Source: Jaapia argillacea MUCL 33604 (Eukaryota > Basidiomycota > Agaricomycetes > Jaapiales > Jaapiaceae). Taken from it: DNA of 64,000 bases. Below are positions 36,315-48,407 of the stretch, in pieces. Each line of letters opens with the position of its first letter. Position 1 is the stretch's first letter. The notes below the pieces were generated by a model. That model saw only the letters and a list, made by a program, of their open reading frames with translations, made no database searches and was not told the origin of the DNA. A program made the translations under genes and the position numbers. The stretch covers positions 554,782-618,781 of the forward strand of contig KL197716.1 in the NCBI GenBank assembly GCA_000697665.1, in the 5' to 3' direction.

Positions 36315-38421
36315 TCATTGTCCCATAGGTTTCTCGGGATACTGGCCCAATGCAACCTGCTGCTCAACAAGTTTCAAATCCAATTCCTCACAACGTCCCC
36401 ACTCCTTCTCCAGCACAGTTTTAATAAAGTCCTTCCGTCCTTCCGCCTTCAACTGTAGGCATACATCAATCCAAAATCCACGTGAGCTGCTGGAGTCAAG
36501 GTACTCACTATTTGGACGACGGCTCTGTAGGCAGAGTTCAAAGCTCCAAGCAACCAACTGTATTTTGAGAGGGCGAATTGATTATGCTGTTCTTTGACGC
36601 AGGGAGTGGGACTTACGCGTGATGGACGCTAGTGGCTTCTCCAGCCCAATGTACAACTCCACCAAACGGTTTCGTAACCTCCGTATACACCCCCGAGAAC
36701 TGGCCGGGGCCAAACAATGCAAACGCCCCTTCAAACCCAAACAACATGATCACCGTTCCGAACACCATAAAAAGTGAGGGGGACTAACCGGCGACTTTTG
36801 GCTCGTGGTACCAATTAAAAGCATGATGAGCAACCACCATCTCCTGCAACAACTTCCAATCTTTAACGCCATGCATGACAGCCAAATCCTTCAAAATCCC
36901 CTCTATCAACCTATCCTCATCGCCCTCATCCTCCCCAAGCTCTTCACCTTTCACGACCTCCTTACCCACAAGCGACCCAAGCCTCAAAGCGTCCTGCGCC
37001 CAAGTATAACTAACAATAATCGTCGCCCCCTCTTCCTTCCCGATCCCATACGAAGGATAAACCACAGTTCGCGTAGGCCTATCCGTCGATGAAACGCCAC
37101 CAACTTGGTTGTAAGGCGGTTGTTCCCACCAACGAGTCTTGAATTGTATAGCAACTTTAGCTGCATCATCGTAGTGGAGTGCGCGAATAGCAGATTGGAG
37201 TCGGTAAGGGAAATGACATTGGGTTGTATCGACCATGCGGAGGGAACCGAATGGGAGGGTTGAGATGACGTGTTTGTAAGTGTGGGTTCCGTCTTTGGTC
37301 TGGACGTTGACGAGCTCGGCGGGTCCCTTGGGGTTTGCAGGGTCCCAAACAGGTTCGATTGCTGTTACTCGTTTCTTTAGGTGGACTTTGCTTGGGTTGA
37401 GTTTCTTGTACATCCCTTCTGCAATTCTTTCGGCGCCTCCTCTGTGGAACGATGAGAACGTCAGATCATCGAGAACAACTCATCTGTGATAAGGAACTTA
37501 CTGGATGCAGTACCACTCTATGGGAGGATCACAGGGCTTCAAAGGATAACTAAAATCGAGCGAATCCATGATGCTCTCCGCAAACGCGCAATCATACAAG
37601 CTCGTCGCAGAGCTGAACAACTCTAACTGACTGACCACCTACACAAAAGCAATCCCTAAGACCTTTCGTATACAAAAAATCGACAGGAACTCACATCATC
37701 AGGATATCCAGGACCAGGAAAGTCGGACGTCATGTACTCCCGAGTAGTATACTTGTCATACTTCATAAGCTCCGCCCAACCCTTCTTGAAATCGTCGGCC
37801 AAGGGGATTTTGAAACGATTGAATACGTTATCAGTCATTGCTCCAGGTCCACCAGGAAGGAGAATTCCCGTATTGAATGGATCTGGGTTACCGGCTTTAT
37901 AGGCTTCGTCCAGTTCGTCGTTGGTGAGGGCTTTGTTGTTGAAGAAATTGATGTTATTGCCTTTGGACATGACGTACGTGATTGGTTTCAAGTCGAGATG
38001 TTTTGGACCGATTAGGTCAAAGACGATCTTCATGAAAGGAATGTCGGGGAACCTCATGGCTCCAACATCCTGGACGTGAACAAGTACGTCAGCATCAAAA
38101 GATAGATAAATAATGTGATACATAACTCACATAGTAATCGTTTTCAAGACCATGTTTGAAATGATGGGTGAGCAACCTACCTCCGACGCGCTTGTCCGCC
38201 TCGAGGATTTCGTAGTCGAATCCATGGGGCCTAAGAGATTCAAGTAGCATAGCAGCGAATAGTCCAGCCGCGCCGGCACCCACGATGCCGATTTTGATAG
38301 CACCGTGCATGGGACCAGGTCTGGGTTGGATCAGGGGTAAGTCCACACCCCATTGAGCGCGGAGTTGCTCTTGGTGAGTTTGAAGGATATGCTTGCCGTA
38401 GAGGTCGCGAATGGATGTCAT
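36315..38421 (-). CDS. Flavin amine oxidase (L-amino-acid-oxidase-like), copy 1
   Basis: Exons (minus): 38421-38131, 38069-37695, 37638-37502, 37441-36789, 36728-36617, 36557-36509, 36452-36315 (584 aa). FAD-binding motif KIGIVGAGAAGLFAAMLL with ILEADKRVGGRL near residues 45-85, DVGAMRFPDIPF, and the C-terminal FAD-contact region HWAGEATSVHHAWLLGALNSAYRAV. The family oxidatively deaminates amines or L-amino acids, giving H2O2, ammonia and an aldehyde or keto acid; the exact substrate is unknown. No signal peptide or C-terminal PTS1. A close paralog at 41855-43934 shares intron positions and phases. Confidence 0.88.
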
Positions 38422-39009
38422 ATTGTGTGTTAGGATGCAGGAAGTTGGGGGTCGATGAGGAATGGTCGTGGGTGTTGAATGCTAGGCCGTCTTTATACGT
38501 TCGAAAGCTTCGCGATGAGGTCTTGCGGAAGGTTTGGAGCCCCAAGCATACACGCCAGTGGGTTTGCACCAATGTTCGCGGCGATGGAAAAAAACGCGAT
38601 AGTCCACCAGCTCCAAGCATCTGAGCACATCGGTGCTGGTGTAACGCCGACGAGGACCTTGATTTCGCTAACTAGCGTGTGCTTGGAGTCCATTTAGAAG
38701 GCGAAGGTGAAGTGGCCCCCTATTTCAAGATACAAGCGCCTGCATTCCGAGGGGTTCGGAAGCGAGCAAGAGGTGGCTATCGCGGGAGCAAGGGAGCACC
38801 GACATGGGTTTGTACATTTCGGGTAGATAATGGGTGGTGGCGTCTCTGAAGTTGGGCAGTGTAGAAGGTTCAGAAGTCCACTGCTACGCAGCATGAGATC
38901 ATTAGAATTCGGCAGTGAATGCATCGTGACCCTCTTCTACTCGCCACCTTAACGACTCCGTATCGATATATGCTTCAAATGCTCCATTCCGCAGAAACGA
39001 GTACTCCAG
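38422..39009. other. Intergenic region
   Basis: Promoter side of amine oxidase copy 1. Short ORFs only; nothing recognised. Confidence 0.5.
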
Positions 39010-39855
39010 TTAGACGTCGATGACGTCGAGGGGTTCAAGTACACAGATATTGCAGATGTGGCCATTAGGCCGCCGTGGCGGGTAAGCGAATAACACAGAA
39101 GAGTTGTACGCTGCGAGTTCGAATGACATCAGGATGTGTTATGAAAACCAAGAAATATGCCCACCTAGTACTTGTGCTGATATCCACCAACGATGAGGCG
39201 ACTGCATCGTAGTTCAACTGGATTGTGATTCGGGAGTCGGGGAGCACAGGAAGGAGAAACACAGGAGAAGTCACGCGCGTGGCATCTAGTGTGATGTCGT
39301 GACAAACGTTGTTCCCACCAAAACCGCCAACAGACCAGACCGCTGGCATTTTTGCCCCTTATCTCGAATTCCAGGCAACTGGGCATCATTGAGAAACCCT
39401 CAATGCTCTTTCACTGGATCTTCATTCCTTCCCATTTTACATGGGCAAGGCGATGCATTCAAAAACCCATTTTCCGCACTTCCAGTCATAATCTCAACTC
39501 GGTTGTTAATGCCCAGTGCCGCATCTCTTGAGCTACCATCCCTACCATGAATATTTCCCTTTGAGGTGAAGCCATATGTTAACCAATATCTCTCAGGTGA
39601 ATCGTCATTTGTCAAATTCCTTGTCCAGGGCCATCTTTGCAGAAAGCAGAGCTCGTGTTTACCAGCTTCTTATCACAGTGTGCTTAGCATGACCTCGGGG
39701 TGACGTACTGAATCTCAATTCTCTCCCATGAGATTGAAGGCAAAGTCTATTCTTAGCCCCAGTGCACATCCTCTCTGGTTCACAACGGCTTCGTCTTCCT
39801 CAATTCTGAATGCAGCTCCTTCAAGTTCGAGCAAGGGAGCGATGATCCAATCCAT
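39010..39855 (-). CDS. Uncharacterised protein, gene model incomplete
   Basis: Three 3' exons fit together in phase: 39668-39441, 39357-39172 and 39110-39010, the last ending at a stop after LEPLDVIDV. They encode about 170 residues with strands such as WSVGGFGGNN, DATRVTSPVFLL and ITIQLNYDAV, suggesting a small beta-rich domain; I recognise no family. The 5' end is problematic. A convincing ORF starts at 39855 (MDWIIAPLLELEG) but meets a stop about 46 codons on, while the phase needed to join exon 39668 comes from another frame (start 39769) with a 40-nt intron. Either the gene has a frameshift, an assembly error is present, or I have mis-chosen the first splice. It lies between the amine oxidase copy 1 and ACR3. 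Confidence 0.4.
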
Positions 39856-40103
39856 AATCTATGCATCTTCATCTTAACGAGGCCCTCCATCAAACTCTTC
39901 AACATCGCCGATTTGGTTCAGAAGTTGCTATCCCCACGATTGTCTCAGGTGAGACTAGGGTTAGGATTACTTCCTTTTTAGGAATTTGAAGATGAATTTG
40001 ACGAAAATCAAAATCGACCGCGCTCAAAAGGTGACCAGGACTCATATTCATATCTCTCACCTCCTTTCCCTGTCCCATCATCCCATCGTCCCCTTCTATT
40101 ACA

Positions 40104-41647
40104 ATGGAGTCAAATATTGTTGCGAATCCCTCTGAGGACTCACCAATTACTACCCCCAGTGTCCCTGGTGATAGTCATGAGCCACCAGCACCTTTAGTTG
40201 CTACAAGTGAGCTCGCTAATCGACTCGTCACTCCTGCGCGTCCGGCGCTGACATATAACCCAACTTCAGCTTTGCTCAAGAAGCTGAGCATTCTAGATAG
40301 GCTCCTCACGCCCGCCATTCTCATAGCCATGATTCTTGGCATCCTCATCGGAGTCTACGCACCAAACGTCCAAAAATCATTCGATACAGCTACTTTCAAT
40401 GCTGTCTCAGTCCGTGAGTACCCTTGATATATCCATACCCACGATCACTCATGTCGAGGATGTTCTTTCATCGTCACAGCGATCGCAATTGGACTAATAA
40501 TCATGATGTACCCCGTCCTCACCAAAGTACAATACGAACGCCTCCCCCTCATCCTCTCTTCCCGCGGAATCTGGCTTCACATCTCCCTTTCCCTCTTCCT
40601 CAACTGGATAATCGGACCTTTCATAATGTTAGGTGTAGCGTGGGCCACCCTACCAGACCTCCCCACATATCGCGCAGGCGTCATCCTCGTCGGCCTCGCG
40701 AGATGTATCGCAATGGTCATGATCTGGAACCAACTCGCCAAAGGAGATGCCAACTATTGTGCTATTTTGGTGGTTATCAACTCGGTCCTGCAGATCGTTC
40801 TTTATAGCCCGTATGCGGTTTTGTTCATCAATATCTTGGGGGGTCAGAGCCAGAGTTCCAATATCCATGTTTCGTATCGGGAAGTCGCTATATCTGTCCT
40901 CATAGTGAGTCTCACGCTCGGTCTACCCCTCCGCTCATTTTGTTGACGAGTATATCATCAACTAGTACCTTGGTATACCCCTCCTCGCAGGTATCATAAC
41001 CCGCTTTACCACAATCCTCCTGTTCGGCCGTAACTTCTTCGAAAACCGTTTCCTCCCGATCATCTCCCCCTTCGCCCTCCTCGGTCTCCTTTACACAATC
41101 ATAGTCATGTTCGCCTACCAAGGCCACCACATCGTCCACAACCTCCGACCCGTTTTCCGAGTATTCGTCCCCATGATTTTGTACTTTGCCATCATGTGGA
41201 CTATGGCCTTTAGCTTGGCTTATTGGCTCAATAGGAAAGAGGCAAAGACGAGGAAGTTCAATAGGGTAGGTGGGAAAAGTCCGAGGGTTTGGGGGTACGA
41301 GATGGCTGTTGTGCAGAGTTTCACTGCGGGGAGTAATAACTTCGTAAGTTCAACGATTCAGTCTTCTGGACCTAGCTTTAACTTCGACCATGTCTACCTG
41401 ATAGGAGCTAGCCATTGCTGTCGCCATTGCAGTATACGGTGTAGGTTCTGACCAGGCCCTCGCAGCAACGATCGGCCCCCTCATCGAAGTTCCAGTATTG
41501 TTGGCTTTAACATGGGTTGCTCTGTTCTTGGAGAAGAAGTTAATTTGGGATGAGGAAGGCGAGGGAGATGTGGAAGGACAGTCAAAGAATATAACTAGCG
41601 GGGCGACTCCGAACGGAAGAGAGAGCGAGGAGAGCGAGAAGAGATGA
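40104..41647 (+). CDS. ACR3: Arsenite efflux transporter, ACR3 family
   Basis: Exons 40104-40413, 40480-40904, 40966-41343, 41405-41647 (451 aa). About ten hydrophobic segments in the plasma membrane. Family landmarks: [31 protein letters not shown] with the conserved essential cysteine, [28 protein letters not shown] and a final [13 protein letters not shown] helix. It exports As(III) using the proton gradient. The N-terminal 60 residues and the C-terminal tail are hydrophilic and variable. It is the only plus-strand gene between 36.3 and 50 kb and lies between two amine oxidase paralogs. No arsenate reductase is adjacent. Confidence 0.92.
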
Positions 41648-41854
41648 CCTACGTATCGATTCGGTCTCAGATTAGGCATGACTCGACGCCCCAGGCGTAG
41701 CCCACCGACTTTTGCTGTATATGAGGACTGGAGTATTACCTTGACGCACATGACGAAGGCTGGATGACGTGCTTTGTGGTCCCGTGCATACGATACGAGG
41801 TTACATCGTGGTCAAATCGTGGTACAGCGAGAATACATGGGCAATCGATACATC

Positions 41855-43934
41855 TCACAAGTCACGGATGTTTCGACCCATCGTCATCTTCCTGCGCTGC
41901 CCCAATGCAACTTGTTGCTCAATCAGGTCGAAAGGGAGTTCGTCAATTCCCGGGAACTTCTTCTGAAGGATGGGAATAAGATCCGTTTTGCCCTCATGAG
42001 TGAGCTGCGTTGAAACCTTTAGTGGTGGAGTCACCATAGTGCAGGAGAAATACATACAATCTCGGTGACAGCTCTGTAGGCGCTGTTCAAAGCCCCGACG
42101 ACCCAACTATGGTCATGGTTGTTGAAATTCAGGTATTCCGATAAGACTAGGGTGAACTCACGCATGATGAACACTGGTGGCTTCTCCAGCCCAGTGGATG
42201 ACACCCCCAGAGGGCTGGGTGACTTCGGTATAAATGCCAGAAAATTGGCTAGGACCGAAGAGGGCGAAAGCACCTTGATGAAACACATAAGCTGCAGCGC
42301 AAATGACCAATGTATGACAGACGTACCAGCTGCATTAGGTTCAGAGTACCAATGGTACGCATGATACTTGTCGACCAATTTAGGAAGGTACGTATAATCG
42401 GTGATGCCATGCATGTCCGCAAGATCCTTAAGAATAACGTCGAGTAATCGGGCCTCGTCAGGCAAGTGGACGGTTTGTTGTCTGTCGATGAAGGAACCAA
42501 AGCGCAGGGCATCCTGCGACCACGTGTAACTCACGATGATACTAGCACCATCGTTACCGCCAATACCATACGAAGGATAGACCACCGTGCGAGTGGGCCT
42601 ATCAGTAGAAGAGACGCCTCCCTTCTGACTACCGTAGGCAGGGAGTTCCCACCACCGGGTAGTGAACTTGATGGCGAATTTGGCAGCGTCATCATAACGC
42701 AGTGCACGGATCGCAGTTTGCAGGTCCCAAGAAAACCCGCATTTCGATGTGTCCACCATGCGGAGACAGCCGAATGGGAGAGTTGAGATGACGTGATCGT
42801 AGGTGTAGGTTGTAGTGCCAATCGGCGTCGTCGTGATTAAGTTGACTGAGGTGGCCGGACCACTCGGAGACGAGTTGATTGGTTCGATGGCAGTGACCCG
42901 TTGTCCCATTATAAACTTGGTTTTATCCAATGTCGCCTCCATGGTAGTAGCTATCTGTTGAACTCCTCCTCTATACGCACGTGAAGATGTGAGGCGCATT
43001 GCGCCAAAATTTTACAAAGAAACTTACTGGAGACAAAACCATGGAGGTGAGGGGTCGGCGTAGTCAAAATCAAGTGAATCCATGACGCTCTCCGAAAATG
43101 CGCGATCGTAGAGTCCAGTTGCTGACTCAAAGAGTTCCAGCTGATTGATTACCTAGATATGGTGTGAATTAGCCAGTATCCTGTTCGAGATGGGACGAGG
43201 CTCACTCGTTGGGTGTATCCAGGGCCGTTGGGTGCGGAAGACATATATTCACGAGTGCTGTATTGATCGACGGCCATCAGAGCATCCCAACCCTTTTCCC
43301 AATCATCCTTCAGCTGCTGCTTGAACGTCCCCAACGCGTTGTCGGCCATCACGTCGGGTCCTCCGGGGAGATCGACGCCCGTGTTGAAAGGGTCAGGGTT
43401 GCCTGCGGCGTACGCATTCGAAAGGGCTTCATTCGTCAGAACGATGCCATTGAAGAAGTTGAGGTTGAAAGGTTGGGATAGGTAATAAGGGATCATCTTC
43501 AGTCCCAGGATGTTCTGGATCAAATTGAATGTGGGGGACATGAAAGGAATCTGCGGAAATCGCATCGCTCCGATATCCTGTCGCACGAAAAGGCAGCAAA
43601 TTAGCACAAAACTTTCAATGACTATCGGTCAACGAAGCAAACCCACATAGTAGTCATTCGCCCCTCCACCGGGGAAGTTGTAGGTGTACAACCTCCCTCC
43701 AACTCGCCGCGATGAAGCCTCGATGATCTGGTAATCGAAACCATACTGTGAGAGGTAATCGAGCATCATCGCAGAATACAATCCGGCTACGCCAGCACCG
43801 ATGATGCCGACTTTAACGACCGCATTAACTTCACGTTCGCGGTGTCGAACGGTGGGCAACGTCCGGTTTCCCTCCCGAAGCTTCGCGTGGTGAAGCTTTA
43901 TGATGTGTTGAGCATACTGGTCACGGATGGACAT
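41855..43934 (-). CDS. Flavin amine oxidase (L-amino-acid-oxidase-like), copy 2
   Basis: Exons (minus): 43934-43647, 43577-43206, 43152-43028, 42969-42326, 42273-42162, 42106-42058, 42004-41855 (579 aa). Same architecture as copy 1: VGIIGAGVAGLYSAMML, IEASSRRVGGRL, DIGAMRFPQIPF, GGVSSTDRPTRTVVYPSYGIG and HWAGEATSVHHAWVVGALNSAYRAV. All six intron phases (0,0,2,1,2,0) agree with copy 1, and exons 5 and 6 have identical lengths (112 and 49 nt). The start was set by alignment with copy 1 (MSIRDQYAQH versus MTSIRDLYGKH); an in-frame ATG at 43991 would add 19 residues. The last acceptor was chosen so LTHEGKTDL aligns with LKAEGRKDF. Confidence 0.88.
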
Positions 43935-44822
43935 CCTAGAGGAGAACGAAGTCAAATCGGATGCGACTGAGGACCGAAGCTCTGACGACACAAATCACTT
44001 TATACGTTGGACATATCTTGCCCGTAAGGAGCCAAGAAAACGCCGTTCGATCTGAAGACTGAACTTTGTCTAAGTGCGGATACGACGGATTTGTTCACTG
44101 CGTGCAGCTGACTGCTGGCAAACAGAGTTGGAAAGATAAGGGAGCCGCAATCGCGACTGGCTGTGCCTGAAACCACGGGGCCTGTGGTGTGCTCGCACGA
44201 GTACCAAAATTTGTCCCTGGATCCTACAGCCGGCACAGGAGGCGAGAGGGGATGATCATTCGTTTGCGGATAGGACGGTGATATGTCAGGGTACTATTGG
44301 TACAAGGTGCCATTCAGGGCGGTAAGTCTAGCCTGAGCATTGAGTCGTATGGGTCATCAGCCGCAGATGAAGGACGTCTCCGAAATGATGAAGCAGTAGT
44401 CCAGGACAGGAACACGTACAAGACAACAAGAACCCGACCAGCTGCTGGATTTCACCATGAGTACTAACTCAACATGATGCAGAACCCTTCTTTCCACCTT
44501 GCTTCTTCCTATCAAATCGCTGGTAAGGTCAGGCGCTTACCAGCGAGAACTCCTGAGTCGAGAAAACAGAATCTGTGTTTATGTGGACGAAGGGACAACC
44601 AGCTTTGGTTGGAAGGAATTCACAGTTCAAACTCAGAAAGGTGTGGGAAGATTGAACTTGGAAGTCGACCGTTTGCCAATGGCGTAACACCAGTATCTTC
44701 ACGAAATCAATGAAACAACATTCGATGAGCGAACAGACGTAGGAATATATAGCAAGCGGGCCCGCAGCTCATCACTGGGATCGCCCAACAAGCGCGACGG
44801 TAATCCTATCGATCGGGAGACC
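43935..44822. other. Intergenic region
   Basis: Between amine oxidase copy 2 and the ALDH3-like gene. A plus-strand stretch at 44499-44687 reads as plausible protein (RICVYVDEGTTSFGWKEF) but I could not build a gene around it. Otherwise empty. Confidence 0.4.
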
Positions 44823-46818
44823 TCAAACCTCTGGGATGGGAACGTTCACTCCGTTAGCAAAGAACTCGTACGCCTCCTTTGAGTAGGGAGGATAACGACC
44901 CTGAAAGAACCCTTCAGCCCTAAAAATTCGCAGTGGGAATCATCAGCGATATTCGGCAAGGATGCAGTACCGAGCTAGGCGGCTCACGCAAGGGGGATGT
45001 TGACGAAGCTTCGGAGATGAGTGAAGGTATCGAAAGATGCCTTCCCGTAGTATCCTCCATCTGAGCACGGGGAATCATTCATCAGTATCCTAGGTTTATG
45101 GGATGTCGGCTAAAAGCGACTTACAACCCGATTCACCCTTTCCACCAAAGGGCATTTCGTGAACTAAAAGGAACAAATTCATTTCAGTACAGATGAGTGA
45201 TACGATCATAAGCGCGGCGGGCCTAACCTGCCAATTGCATGAATGTGTCATTCATGACCAAGCTGCCACTCTCCGATTGATTCAAGACTGGAAGAAATCG
45301 CAGTCAGCGAGTGGTACGGTGATCGAAAGAGCACGAGGACAGACATTTCTCCTTGGTCCCCTCATTCTCGGAAAAGAGGTAAACAACAAGGGGGACGCCA
45401 GCCCGTCTAGCGAATACACATTCAGCACCGGCGGAATTCTGTCAAGGTCATCAAACTCACTGCTCGTGTATGATCCGTAAAGCCTCTTCTACGTCGTCAA
45501 CGGGGACGATAGGGAGGATAGGACCAAAGATCTCACTGTAATCCACAAATTATCCGCATCAGTGGGTCTTCGACAATTATGCAGACGAAACTCACTCTTC
45601 CATCAACGAATCATTCAACCCAACATCCCTCACGATAGTAGGTTCAATCTTCCTATCACCTTCCGCCCTGCCACCCAACACAACATGCCCCTTCGTACGA
45701 GTGACCAATTCCAAAACGCGATCTCGGTGAGCAGCATTCACCATATTTCCAAGATCAGATGACTTGGCAAAGGGCCCCTCGGGCCAGAACGACTCGTACG
45801 CTTTGACCAAGGCGGCGATGAGTTTGTCTTGACCGTGACGAGGAACCAAGACATAATCAGGTGCAACGCAGACCTATCAAAAGGCGGAGTGAGCGATTAT
45901 GGAAACGAAACAAGATACACAAGGCGAACATACCTGACCAGTGTTCAACTGCCTTCCCCATAAGATCCTCTTCGCCGCAATATCGATATCCGTATTATCG
46001 ACATCCACAAACACAGGACTCTTCCCACCCAACTCCAAAGTAAAGGGAGTAATGAACTTAGCAGCTGCAGCGGCCACGATCCTACCAACTCGAATTCCAC
46101 CTGTGAAGAACAGGTGATTCCACTTGAGTTTCAGAATTTGGGTGGTTTCTTCGACTGCACCATTGACGATAGCGTAAGAAGCGGGGTCGAGGTACTTGGG
46201 GAAGAGCTCTGCGAGCAACTGGGCGGTGACTGGGGCGAGCTCTGAGGGCTTAACAACTGCAGTACAACCGGCTGCGATGGCACCGATTAAGGCTGTCAAA
46301 CTTAGCGTGTACGGGTAGTTCCAAGGACTAGGCAACACAACAGACAATGAGAGGGATGATGCGAGTGATAAAGCCACAGACTCACGCGATGATACAAACA
46401 ACACCCTTCGGTGTCTTGTAAACCGTCGTATCCCATGATGCCCTCCAAGCTTCGGCAACTTCAGGTTTATCAGGAGTGGCCCATTCCTCAAGCTTATCAG
46501 CTGCTGATATAGAAGCGCCAACTATCATCGATATTTCAGCCATGGTGGTTTCGAGTCTGGGTTTCGCAAGGTCGGTATAAAGGGCGTCTTCGAGCGCTTT
46601 GTGGTTCTCTTGGCAAAGTCGGGCGAGCTGGAGAAGCTGTTTGCGACGGTATGGCAATGGGCGAGTAACACCCGAGTGGAATGTCCTGAGGAGCCTGGCG
46701 TGGATCTGGATGGGACGAAATATACATCAATGTCAGCATCCGGGCCTTTCGAAGGTCGAGATCGCCCACTCGCCTCGTCAATCTCGCTGATGGAAGTGTA
46801 CTTGAGTGTGCTGGTCAT
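44823..46818 (-). CDS. Aldehyde dehydrogenase, ALDH3 (fatty aldehyde) type
   Basis: Ten exons (minus): 46818-46774, 46705-46386, 46327-45934, 45873-45596, 45535-45461, 45406-45345, 45287-45228, 45163-45125, 45060-44988, 44919-44823 (480 aa). ALDH3 landmarks: TFHSGVTRPLPYRR, PWNYPYTLSL, GAVEETTQIL, LFFTGG, LELGGKSP, nucleophile Cys in NTGQVCVAPDYVLV, EIFGPILPIV, MPFGGKGESG and SFDTFTHLRS. Yeast Hfd1 relatives oxidise long-chain aldehydes; such enzymes often have a C-terminal membrane helix, which is not evident here. The first intron (46773-46706) fits only with a GC donor (GAG then GCGAGT). It lies beside two amine oxidases whose aldehyde products it might use, which is inference. Confidence 0.88.
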
Positions 46819-48407
46819 AGTGAGAAGCGGGAAATTGGGGTGCCTGTGGAACTGAGTGGATATACAAAGCCGATATTGTGAATAAAAACTGGACGCACCT
46901 GGATAGTGTTTATATACAAGCTTGATGATGGCTGCTTACTGAAATGATGAGCAATTCGTTTGAATTGCGGCCGTAGCTTTTCAGGCCATCAAACCTTTCG
47001 AGCCTTTCTTATTGATGCGATGCAGGTTTGTCAGACCGAGGGGTACCCGACACTGTTCGTTCACGGAGCGGGGTGGTGACCGAGGGAAATACCATCACCG
47101 CACGTCTCCATTGGCCATGCAATGCCAAGACCGAGTCTGACCACGATTTCGCGTTTGGTGTGGTTAGGGTCGAGGCTCGGGCATGTATCCCCGACGAGGG
47201 GAGTCACTGAAGAAGTGTCCCCTCATTCGCGACGAAACAATTTGTCAGTTCCTTGTAGTTGGACTGGATATCCTTTCGGACACTGAGGAAACAGGGTGGT
47301 GTCGCGAGAACAATGGAGCAAAGCCATCCACAACCTCAACGAAAACAACGTCCGGAACACATCCACGAGAGCGCATCTCAAGACGCGAAGGCAAGAATCT
47401 GATTTCAATCCCCGGGAAGCCTATCCCCAAAAACATCCAGGAATGCCCGAGCGAACGAGGTGAAAATGATTGATCTGAATAAACAGTAGGAAGGAGATCG
47501 ACTCGGAAGGATGGATCCGACGAGACGAAATTTTTCGACGTGACGAATGAGGCTCATAAGGCCATGAAATGAGTCATGACATAGACGTGATGGTGAAGGG
47601 CCGTTCGAAGTGGTCGGAGGCGGTGAAGTAAAGCCAGTCTCATAGGAGACGGCTGCGTATGAGTTAAGAGATAGACTGGGATGGAGTATGGAAGGTGACA
47701 CACTTCCTTCGGGTATGAATGGTTGGGAACACGACGACTGGAAGTCATCCCATTCTCCTCCAGAGGTTGTTGACCTGAGATATCTCATATCGAGCGTGGA
47801 AGACACGCTTCTCGCCCACCAGTACATTTTCTTGGATCCACTCCAAACAAGTTCAGCTTCCACAGTAGAGTGGATGGGTATTGTCCCGAATATTGTGAGT
47901 TCAGTAGCGACCCAGGGCAGATATTGTTGATGGAAGCATAACGAAGTTCACACGAAGCCGGCGGCGAGCAGACTGAAGGGTCTCTCAAGTGGAGTCAGGA
48001 AGCAAGGTCAAGGTATCTTGGTTGAACGATTGAGCTGAGGAAAACCATTTCATGAATGTCCAACCCCAAGTATCGAGGACGTAAACGTGCCCATAAGCCG
48101 GTGAGTCTTCAAGCCTCAAACTTCAAGGCGAACTAGAAGTGGTGTCGATGGTAGCTGAGAAGATATTCGACGAACAAAAGTGCACGAAATGCAGTGGTGA
48201 CTAGACAGTTGTCCTTTATGTAATTACGTCTTCCTTGGAACTACCTCTCCGTGGACTGATATCATGATTCTTACTCTCCGATGGAATCCGTCTCGTAGCA
48301 AATGGGTATCGCCAAAGGTGCACGACCGTGCTTTTGTAATTTCACTTCCCAACATGACACGCCAATCAAGACAACACGACAACTAAATGATGTACACCAA
48401 GCCCAAA
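46819..48407. other. Intergenic region, 1.6 kb
   Basis: Between the ALDH3-like gene 5' end and the ILV5 3' end. The longest ORF (47405-47863, minus, 152 aa) has no known domain and an atypical Ser-rich composition. No repeats seen. Unassigned. Confidence 0.45.

Noticed and set aside
42005-42057. 41-nt version of the last intron of amine oxidase copy 2 (acceptor at 42017)
   Set aside because: The acceptor at 42005 gives a 53-nt intron and aligns exactly with copy 1.
47405-47863. 152-aa minus-strand ORF
   Set aside because: No domain, no splice-supported extension, and a low-complexity composition. Left as intergenic.
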